The notes under the pieces are model-generated. The model was not told the origin of the DNA, searched no databases, and saw only the letters and a list, made by a program, of their open reading frames with translations. From contig CAMTPG010000012.1 of the NCBI GenBank assembly GCA_947074335.1, positions 1-18,293 on the forward strand: a stretch of DNA of 18,293 bases, in the 5' to 3' direction. The position numbers and the translations under genes are program-made. This DNA comes from an uncultured Parabacteroides sp. (GTDB lineage Bacteria > Bacteroidota > Bacteroidia > Bacteroidales > Tannerellaceae). Positions 1 to 5,384 of this stretch are shown here, in pieces. Each line of letters begins with the position of its first letter. Position 1 is the stretch's first letter.

Positions 1-41
1 GCAGGATTTTCAACCAGTTGATAGAATTCGGAGATATTCAT
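1..41 (-). CDS. 5' end of an unidentified protein (cut by window edge)
   Basis: An ATG at 39-41 opens a frame three bases after the lptE stop codon and stays open to the window edge. It encodes MNISEFYQLVENP. The tight spacing suggests translation coupled to lptE in one operon. From memory, lptE in Bacteroidales is often followed by a TPR-like protein with a similar N-terminus (MN-x-x-E-L-x-x-x-P-E), but 13 residues cannot prove that identity. Confidence 0.55.
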   Translation of the reverse strand, partial: MNISEFYQLVENP

Positions 42-44
42 CGA

Positions 45-566
45 TTACCAGTTTGCCACGGTTGCATTATAAATCTGATCCACCAGTTCGTCTACAATTT
101 CATCCGAAAGCGACTGCTGTATTTCCTGAAGCATCATAGTGGCATCAAACTCACGATAGGCCGAGAAGGTCTGTTCGAAATCATTTTCAGGCTCAACCCG
201 GTTCTGATAACGTACTCTGACGGTTATGGTTAGACGGGTTTGCGAAGCATAAGCATCTTCTTTAACCGCCATCGGAGCCAGATCGTACCCGATGATCTCG
301 CCTTCCAGCTCCAGATCGCCGTTATTATTTGTGAGCTGCAGACGCGTCTGGCGCACATAAATATCTTTCAGCGTCTCGGTAAAGGTCTGCGACAAGGGCG
401 GATATACCAAAGGAGCCTGATTGGGAAAATCTTTGATTGTTATTGTTTTTATTTTTTCGTAATTGATTGTCGAGGCATTAAAGGTATACGACAATTTACA
501 AGCTGTCAGTAAACAGCCTAAAAGAGCAATTACACCAAAAATCCATAGTTTGTTTGTTTTCAGCAT
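45..566 (-). CDS. lptE: LptE family LPS-assembly lipoprotein
   Basis: This 173-residue protein matches LptE, the outer-membrane lipoprotein that plugs the LptD barrel and helps deliver lipopolysaccharide to the cell surface. The N-terminus is a lipoprotein signal: a basic start, a hydrophobic run (residues 8-20) and a lipobox L-T-A-C with Cys23 as the modified residue. The mature part begins C-K-L-S-Y-T-F, as is common in Bacteroidota LptE, followed by alternating strands and a C-terminal helix with paired acidic residues (SLSDEIVDELVDQIYN). The length fits the family. The next gene starts three bases after the stop. Upstream is a structured 216-base spacer after the sigma-54 activator gene. 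A weak -7-like box (TAACTTCG, 578-585) sits only 12 bases from the ATG, with no clear -33 partner, so the promoter is unresolved. The assignment rests on lipobox, length and context, because LptE sequences diverge strongly. Confidence 0.82.
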   Translation of the reverse strand: MLKTNKLWIFGVIALLGCLLTACKLSYTFNASTINYEKIKTITIKDFPNQAPLVYPPLSQTFTETLKDIYVRQTRLQLTNNNGDLELEGEIIGYDLAPMAVKEDAYASQTRLTITVRVRYQNRVEPENDFEQTFSAYREFDATMMLQEIQQSLSDEIVDELVDQIYNATVANW

Positions 567-604
567 CTTGTTTTATTCGAAGTTATTTCCTGTATTTGTA
601 ATAA

Positions 605-643
605 TTTTCTGAATTTGAAATGATTTTTCTGAATTTGAAATGA
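605..643. repeat. Two-copy 20-bp direct repeat upstream of lptE
   Basis: TTTTCTGAATTTGAAATGA occurs at 605-623 and again, identically, at 625-643 (period 20). It lies 39-77 bases upstream of the lptE start and directly abuts the inverted repeat at 643-665. It could be a paired protein-binding site or a local duplication. Nothing in the sequence decides between these. Confidence 0.85.
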
Positions 644-665
644 CAGGCTTTGATCCAAAGCCTGT
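643..665. repeat. Perfect inverted repeat (hairpin) between sigma-54 activator and lptE
   Basis: ACAGGCTTTG (643-652) and CAAAGCCTGT (656-665) form a perfect 10-bp stem around a three-base loop. On the minus strand the stem is followed by CATTTCAAATT, with no U-run, so it is not a textbook intrinsic terminator for the sigma-54 activator transcript. It may act as a weak terminator, a processing or stability element in a shared transcript, or an operator. Confidence 0.75.
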
Positions 666-671
666 ATTCTG

Positions 672-800
672 TTATTCGAGATATTTGCTTTTGTCCGGTA
701 ATTATCGGCTTTTCCGGACTATCTGCTTTAACCGGGTATCCGTTTTACCAGAGGTAACCGCTTTACCCGGGACTGTATATTTTTACTCGAGATTATATTC
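672..800. repeat. Seven-unit degenerate tandem array with CCGG/CGAG cores
   Basis: Plus-strand units start at 672, 689, 710, 727, 744, 762 and 781 (lengths 17, 21, 17, 17, 18, 19 and 20). Each is a T-run, then a short self-complementary core, then a TAT- or TAA-like segment. The cores are TTCGAGA, GTCCGG, TCCGGA, ACCGGGT, ACCAGAGGT, ACCCGGGA and ACTCGAGA. Some units pair with each other: GTCCGG 693-698 with CCGGAC 714-719, and CCGGGTA 732-738 with TACCCGG 764-770. The last unit runs into the 3' end of the sigma-54 activator gene and contains its stop codon. The function is unknown. Confidence 0.55.
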
Positions 801-1997
801 TTTTATTTTCCGATAGAGTGTTCGTTCTGATATTTTCAGATCGGCAGCTGCATTTTTGCGACGACCGTTGTATTTTTCGAGTGTTTTGCGAATCATGTCT
901 TTTTCAACCTCCTCGAGCGACATGGCCTGCTCTTCTACAGGCACAGCCTCCTGAATAGGCGGAACAACGGCGGCAACGGGATGAGCCGGAACGGGCTGTG
1001 TAAAGATCGGATGCGGATGCTCTTCGGGCATGGGCATGGCCACGTTTCCGGTACCGGTATTCATAAGTCCGTGCACAAGTGCTTTTAAATCGTTTACATC
1101 TTTACGCATATCGAAAAGCACCTGATAGAGAATTTCGCGTTCGCTGTTGAATATTTTCTGATCGTTTGTTTCGTGTTTTACCAAAACAGGATATTTTTCG
1201 ATGTTGGCATTCGGCAGATAAAGATTGAGAATTTCGGGAGTAATTTCACGACTCTCTTCGATTACGGAGATGCGCTCGGTTACATTTTTCAATTCACGCA
1301 CATTCCCCGGCCAGCGATAGTCGAGCATAATTTTACGGGCGGCTTCATCGAGATGAATGGCCGGCATGCGGTATTTTTCGGCACAATCGCCGGCGAATTT
1401 ACGGAAAAGCAATAAAATATCTTCTCCTCTGTCGCGCAACGGAGGAATAGAAATAGGCACCGTACTGAGACGATAAAACAGATCCTCACGAAATTTACCT
1501 TCGGAAACGGCCTGCAGCAGATTCACATTGGTAGCAGCCACAATACGCACATTGGTTTTTTGTACTTTTGAGGAACCAACGCGGATAAATTCGCCGGTTT
1601 CGAGCACGCGCAATAAACGGGCCTGTGTAGGAGTAGGCAATTCTCCTACTTCATCGAGGAAAATTGTTCCGCCATCCGCTACTTCGAAATAACCTTTACG
1701 ATCGGATAAGGCACCGGTGAATGAGCCTTTTTCATGCCCGAACAATTCAGAGTCGATTGTTCCTTCGGGAATTGCTCCGCAGTTTACGGCAATATACTGT
1801 CCGTGTTTGCGTGCACTATTTTGATGTATAATCTGAGGAAATGTCTCTTTACCAACGCCGCTCTCGCCTGTAATGAGTACAGATAAATCGGTTGGAGCCA
1901 CCTGAAGTGCCACATCAATCGCCCGGTTTAAAGCGAGATTATTACCAATAATCCCGAAGCGTTGTTTGATTTGTTGAACGTCAGCTTTCGTCATCAT
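783..1997 (-). CDS. Sigma-54-dependent transcriptional activator (AAA+ and Fis-type HTH, no receiver domain)
   Basis: This 404-residue protein is a bacterial enhancer-binding protein that uses ATP hydrolysis to open promoters held by sigma-54 RNA polymerase. The AAA+ domain starts almost at the N-terminus: Walker A GESGVGKE (44-51), the sigma-54-contact loop GSFTGA (91-96, canonical GAFTGA), Walker B GGTIFLDE (109-116), an arginine-finger region FREDLFYRL (169-177) and WPGNVREL (229-236). A Pro/Val/Glu-rich linker (about 320-358) leads to a C-terminal Fis-type helix-turn-helix (about 380-403, ending in SERTLYRKIKEYNLE). There is no receiver, PAS or GAF domain, so the input signal is not visible; it may be controlled by level or by a partner protein. 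Met1 and Met2 are both possible starts. A candidate promoter lies about 36 bases upstream. lptE lies downstream, so lptE may share its transcript, but the target genes are unknown. Confidence 0.93.
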   Translation of the reverse strand: MMTKADVQQIKQRFGIIGNNLALNRAIDVALQVAPTDLSVLITGESGVGKETFPQIIHQNSARKHGQYIAVNCGAIPEGTIDSELFGHEKGSFTGALSDRKGYFEVADGGTIFLDEVGELPTPTQARLLRVLETGEFIRVGSSKVQKTNVRIVAATNVNLLQAVSEGKFREDLFYRLSTVPISIPPLRDRGEDILLLFRKFAGDCAEKYRMPAIHLDEAARKIMLDYRWPGNVRELKNVTERISVIEESREITPEILNLYLPNANIEKYPVLVKHETNDQKIFNSEREILYQVLFDMRKDVNDLKALVHGLMNTGTGNVAMPMPEEHPHPIFTQPVPAHPVAAVVPPIQEAVPVEEQAMSLEEVEKDMIRKTLEKYNGRRKNAAADLKISERTLYRKIKEYNLE

Positions 1998-2032
1998 ACT
2001 ACTAAGATCTGTAATTATTTCAGTTTATCTGC

Positions 2033-2040
2033 CAAAATTA
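2033..2040 (-). promoter_or_regulatory. Candidate -7 box for the sigma-54 activator gene
   Basis: The minus strand reads TAATTTTG, an exact match to the Bacteroidota -7 consensus TAnnTTTG, about 36 bases upstream of the activator start. The expected -33 region is T-rich (around TGTTTTTTG) but has no TTTG at the usual spacing, so support is moderate to low. Confidence 0.4.
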
Positions 2041-2092
2041 CAAATCTTAATTCAAAAAACAGCATGGAATGTCACTTTCTAACGTTTCATTA

Positions 2093-2920
2093 CTATTTTT
2101 TAGCACCATAAGTGCGTTTGTACAGAAAATCAGCCAGTTCGTTATCCTCTTTATAAACAGCCATTTCTTCGGGCGATACGGGTTCGCCGATATAAACATC
2201 GACCGTACGTCCGCGCTTATTAAAGGCTTCTGCCGGAATGCGCAGCTGCCGGATGCGCCAGTCGATGCGTCCGAGACGGTAAAAGAAATCCGAATTCTTA
2301 CAATCGAAATAGACCGGATAAACCGGAACACCGGCTTTACGGATCAGACGAATCACACTGTGTGCCCAGCTGATATCGCGAACATCTTTGGTCTCTTTCT
2401 GATACATCGAAATGCCGCCGGCCGGAAAGAATCCCATCGGATGTCCCTCTTTCATACGCTGGAGCGATAAACGAACGCCATTCACATTTTTCACGTTTGC
2501 GCCCTGCTTTGCCGAATCGGGTTTAACCGAAATGAAATTATCCGACATAGAACTAATCTTGGTAAGAATACCATTAACCATCACCTTATAATCGGGACGC
2601 CGTGAAGCAAATATATCAATCAGAATAATCCCGTCGAGCGAACCGATGGGATGATTGGAGACCGTGACAAAAGCACCTTCGGGCAGCTTATCGAGAATCT
2701 CTTTATTATGTATCGTATAACGCACATCGATAAGCGGATCGGTAAGCAATCCATGTGTAAAAGCCGAACCACGCAGATCAAAACTATTAATGTGAGCCTG
2801 GTTTACTTTATCTATCTGTAACCATTTCAGGCCCTGATTTCCGAGAAAAGTTCCGATTTTTGTGTTAAAGAATGACGAAACTTCGCGCAAATCATCAATA
2901 TCAAGCACATTCTTTTTCAT
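2093..2920 (-). CDS. PlsC/LPLAT-superfamily acyltransferase
   Basis: This 275-residue protein belongs to the lysophospholipid acyltransferase superfamily, which moves an acyl chain to a glycerol, amino-acid or other lipid acceptor at the inner membrane. Block I is NHPIGSLDG (89-97), with His90 and Asp96 as the likely catalytic pair. This is an HX5D spacing, not the classical HX4D; I recall the same HPxGxxDG form from the OlsA/hemolysin-like branch. Block III is FFPAGGIS (164-171) and block IV is VPVYPVYF (198-205). No strong membrane span is visible, so it is probably peripheral. It is the last gene of the four-gene set, 11 bases after the CDP-alcohol phosphotransferase. Candidate roles include a phospholipid, glycine-lipid or ornithine-lipid O-acyltransferase step. 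The acceptor cannot be read from sequence. Confidence 0.85.
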   Translation of the reverse strand: MKKNVLDIDDLREVSSFFNTKIGTFLGNQGLKWLQIDKVNQAHINSFDLRGSAFTHGLLTDPLIDVRYTIHNKEILDKLPEGAFVTVSNHPIGSLDGIILIDIFASRRPDYKVMVNGILTKISSMSDNFISVKPDSAKQGANVKNVNGVRLSLQRMKEGHPMGFFPAGGISMYQKETKDVRDISWAHSVIRLIRKAGVPVYPVYFDCKNSDFFYRLGRIDWRIRQLRIPAEAFNKRGRTVDVYIGEPVSPEEMAVYKEDNELADFLYKRTYGAKK

Positions 2921-2931
2921 AAAAAAACAAA

Positions 2932-3822
2932 CTATTTTTTATAAAATGCTGCGCACATCTTTTCGTGTTTATTCATGGCCAGCCATAACACAAAATTCAG
3001 TACAACAACTTCGTATACAAAATAAATCCATACCTGGCCGATCAAAACCACGATAAACATCACAATGGTACGACCGTTGAAAGTCAGTAAATCAATGAGT
3101 TTCATCAATTGACGACTCTGTTTACGAAAATCGGCACGAATATCATCCGGTATATCATCACCATATTTATCATGCAATGACTGAAGCATTTCCTGTAAAG
3201 AGGGAGTAGCCACAATCTGCAATAACGTATATCCGCGATAAAGAAAATAAAAGAATTTATTGATTCCGTATTTCATGGATTTATGACGCGCTCTGACCTG
3301 CTCGATCGTTTGGAACTCGGCACCCTTTTCTTTACTGATAAAATAAAGATGAAGTGTTTTGTAGTAATCGGTAATATTAGCCTGGAATAAATGAGAAAAA
3401 CCCGATACAACGGCCAGGGCAAAAAACCAGTAGGTATGATATTCGTGCGACAGACGTAATGCAAAGGCCACATAGATGCAGGCAAACCAGATATCGCCGG
3501 CTAAACCGTCGAGAATGCGCCCCACGGCTGATTTGATTCCGGTAAGGCGGGCCAGCTGACCATCTACACAATCCAGAATATTAGCCGCTATCAGCAATAA
3601 AATACCACAAATATTATAAATTAAATTATCGGGATAGAAAAAGTAACCCACCGCAGCTCCCACAAAAATGGAGATGATGGTTACCATATTCGGTGTTATC
3701 CCGGTTCCCCGCAGCATACAAGCAATACGAAAACCAATAGGCCGGTAAAAGATGCGATCTATTTTATTTTCGGTTTCTATCGATTTCAGCGATGCTTCGT
3801 ATTCTTTATCCAAATCACTCAT
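2932..3822 (-). CDS. CDP-alcohol phosphatidyltransferase family membrane enzyme
   Basis: This 296-residue integral membrane protein carries the CDP-alcohol phosphotransferase signature. These enzymes transfer a phospho-alcohol from a CDP-activated donor to an acceptor alcohol and release CMP. The motif begins DCVDGQLAR (84-92), followed by Gly101 and Asp105. The usual pattern ends G-x3-D-x3-D, but here it reads GRILDGLAGD (101-110), so the last Asp is one residue later (Asp110, not 109). Hydrophobic segments lie at about 45-62, 70-83, 108-123, 131-145 and two or three between 250 and 285. A soluble stretch of about 80 residues (165-245), rich in charged residues, separates the two membrane halves. 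It lies between the SDR gene (7-base gap) and the acyltransferase gene. With a cytidylyltransferase in the same unit, it probably uses a locally made CDP-alcohol. Phosphatidylglycerol- or inositol-type transfer are alternatives. Confidence 0.88.
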   Translation of the reverse strand: MSDLDKEYEASLKSIETENKIDRIFYRPIGFRIACMLRGTGITPNMVTIISIFVGAAVGYFFYPDNLIYNICGILLLIAANILDCVDGQLARLTGIKSAVGRILDGLAGDIWFACIYVAFALRLSHEYHTYWFFALAVVSGFSHLFQANITDYYKTLHLYFISKEKGAEFQTIEQVRARHKSMKYGINKFFYFLYRGYTLLQIVATPSLQEMLQSLHDKYGDDIPDDIRADFRKQSRQLMKLIDLLTFNGRTIVMFIVVLIGQVWIYFVYEVVVLNFVLWLAMNKHEKMCAAFYKK

Positions 3823-3829
3823 TTATCTT

Positions 3830-4558
3830 TTATTTATAGGAATAACCGCCGCTTACAACGATTACTTCACCATTAAAATAATTATTTTCAATCACCATTT
3901 TGTAGACTTCGGCTAATTCTTCCGGATCACAAAAACGGCCTGATGCCACTTTTCGTTCTATATTTTTCCGGATTTCGGCCGGTTTATTCTTCTGCCATTC
4001 GGTATCTACAAAACCGGGAGCAATGCCATTTACACGCAATTCGTAAGGAAGCAGAAATTTGACCAGATTTTTTACCATGGCATGTACTGCACTTTTTGTT
4101 ACACCGTAAGCCAGCGAAACCGAATGCGGCTCAATCCCCATAAGCGAACCGGTAAATACAACATTGCCGCCTTTCTGCATACGTTTTACCAGACGTTGCA
4201 GTAAAAATACCGGAAAATGCACATTGGCATAAAACACGCGTTCCCATGCTTCGGGGGTCAAATCCTCGAATGAATCACGACAGGTTAATCCGGCATTAAA
4301 CAAAACCGAATACAAAGTTATCTGATGCGATTCAAGAAATGCATCAATCGTATTGATTGAATCGGGCGAGGTGATATCGGCCTGTAATAAAAGTACCGGC
4401 ACATTGTATTCACGGCGTAAGTCTTCGGCTGTAATCTCGGCAGTTGATAAATCAGAGGCATAAGTCAGAATCAACGCATATCCGGCTTTAGCCAGACAAA
4501 CAGCAACAGCTTTGCCTATCCCCTTTGTACCTCCTGTAATTAATATTTGTTTTTCCAT
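3830..4558 (-). CDS. Short-chain dehydrogenase/reductase, FabG-like
   Basis: This 242-residue SDR, counted from the ATG at 4558, is an NAD(P)-dependent oxidoreductase. The cofactor loop is GGTKGIG (9-15), with the family NAG at 88-90. The catalytic tetrad is Asn112, Ser138, Tyr151 and Lys155 (YGVTK). The PG motif at 181-182 and a C-terminal NGEVIVVSGGYS close a standard classical SDR fold. The frame is also open to a TTG at 4567, directly after the upstream stop, but the ATG fits the family N-terminus (MEKQILITGG). FabG (3-oxoacyl-ACP reductase) is the nearest textbook relative. Because the gene sits between a cytidylyltransferase and a CDP-alcohol phosphotransferase, its substrate may instead be a polyol phosphate, a keto-headgroup or a 3-keto-sphingoid base. 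That choice is inference. Confidence 0.88.
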   Translation of the reverse strand: MEKQILITGGTKGIGKAVAVCLAKAGYALILTYASDLSTAEITAEDLRREYNVPVLLLQADITSPDSINTIDAFLESHQITLYSVLFNAGLTCRDSFEDLTPEAWERVFYANVHFPVFLLQRLVKRMQKGGNVVFTGSLMGIEPHSVSLAYGVTKSAVHAMVKNLVKFLLPYELRVNGIAPGFVDTEWQKNKPAEIRKNIERKVASGRFCDPEELAEVYKMVIENNYFNGEVIVVSGGYSYK

Positions 4559-4567
4559 CGCCGGCAA

Positions 4568-5038
4568 TTATTCAGATTCGCCCAGTCCTTTTACAGTAAC
4601 AGGCTTAGCCTGTCGCTGCGTTTTCAGATTAGCTTCGTATGAATCATGAATTGTTTTTTTCAGCGCCGAAGAAGAAACACCGGTTCCGTAAGGAAAATAA
4701 AAGACCTGTACACCCATATCTTCCAGATAATCATATTTACCGTACCAATCGTCGCCAACTACAAATGCATCAATATGTAACTTCTTTACAATTTCCGAAT
4801 GATCCAGCGTATGTTGCGGTATCACAATATCGGGAGTCTTTAACGCTTCAATAATCTGCAGACGCTCGGTAAAGGGTATAATCGGTTTCGGTTTATAAGA
4901 TGATACCAGCTCATCGGTACTGACACCTACAATCAAAATGTCGGCGAGACTTCGGGCATAATTTATCATCCTGAGATGGTTGTAATGAAACATATCGAAT
5001 GTTCCGGATGTATATACAATCGTTTTATCCTTAAACAT
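4568..5038 (-). CDS. TagD-like cytidylyltransferase (nucleotidyltransferase superfamily)
   Basis: This 156-residue protein resembles glycerol-3-phosphate cytidylyltransferase (TagD), which makes CDP-glycerol from CTP. The start ATG at 5038 (MFKDKTIVYTSGTFD) is preferred over the upstream in-frame codon at 5098: it matches the family N-terminus, has an AAGGA-like site about 10 bases upstream, and a promoter occupies the extra frame. Visible motifs are GTFD (12-15), HYNH (18-21), K-P-I-I-P-F-T-E-R and VVGDDWYGKYDYL. Two changes stand out. The nucleotide-binding HxGH is HxNH, and the C-terminal TagD motif RTEGISTT reads YGTGVSSS, so the usual Arg is Tyr. The substrate may therefore differ from glycerol-3-phosphate. 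The C-terminal tail of about 25 residues is basic, polar and probably disordered. The gene leads the four-gene set; the next start lies 9 bases beyond its stop. Confidence 0.85.
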   Translation of the reverse strand: MFKDKTIVYTSGTFDMFHYNHLRMINYARSLADILIVGVSTDELVSSYKPKPIIPFTERLQIIEALKTPDIVIPQHTLDHSEIVKKLHIDAFVVGDDWYGKYDYLEDMGVQVFYFPYGTGVSSSALKKTIHDSYEANLKTQRQAKPVTVKGLGESE

Positions 5039-5071
5039 AGTGTGTAATTCCTTTATTTTACTTTCAAAAGG

Positions 5072-5099
5072 CAAACTTACATAAACTTTATCTAACAAA
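5072..5099 (-). promoter_or_regulatory. Bacteroidota-type promoter for the lipid four-gene set
   Basis: The minus strand carries TAAGTTTG (5072-5079), an exact TAnnTTTG -7 box, with TTTG at 5096-5099 and 16 bases between them, slightly shorter than the commonest spacing. The predicted transcript starts about 25 bases before the ATG at 5038, and the leader carries an AAAGGAA site. This is the best promoter in the window, and it overrules the longer reading frame that begins at 5098. Confidence 0.65.
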
Positions 5100-5253
5100 A
5101 AAAATTTGGTTTAAAAAAGGATTCTTTCACTTAAAATTAATGGATGTTTAAAAGCAGATTGTCGGATTCAAGCAGATTCACTGACAAACTGTCAGCAATT
5201 TTAAATGCCGGCAATTTTATTAACAGAATGATAAAGCCGAATTGCAGAAAACG
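5100..5253. other. Non-coding spacer between the pdxA terminator and the lipid-set promoter
   Basis: Together with the promoter and terminator on either side, this belongs to a 346-base gene-free stretch (5039-5384). I find no credible coding frame. It is A+T-rich and holds one small perfect hairpin, CTGACA 5181-5186 and TGTCAG 5190-5195 with a three-base loop, about 85 bases upstream of the promoter. This could be an operator, but there is no supporting evidence. Confidence 0.5.
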
Positions 5254-5294
5254 AAAAAAGATCCGACAGCGCACTACTGTCGGATCTTTTTTTT
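5254..5294 (-). terminator. Strong intrinsic terminator after pdxA
   Basis: AAAAAAGATCCGACAG (5254-5269) pairs perfectly with 5277-5292 around a seven-base loop. A run of T/U follows on either strand. It lies about 90 bases past the pdxA stop and ends the DUF4837-pdxA transcript. Because of the A and T flanks it could work in both directions, but no plus-strand gene needs it. Confidence 0.92.
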
Positions 5295-5384
5295 GTATCG
5301 AATTTTCAATACCAGAGAAATGATTCGCAAAATAAAAAATAGGCTGATCCAAATGATGGATCCGCAAATATCATCTGTTATTGA

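Noticed and set aside
578..585. TAACTTCG as the lptE promoter
   Set aside because: It would leave a leader of only about five bases and lacks a -33 partner, so I did not call it as a feature.
672..800. The degenerate array as a CRISPR
   Set aside because: Units are 17-21 bases with drifting sequence and no conserved repeat separated by unique spacers; no cas gene is present.
4559..4567. TTG at 4567 as the SDR start
   Set aside because: It directly follows the upstream stop and adds only three residues; the ATG at 4558 matches the usual SDR N-terminus.
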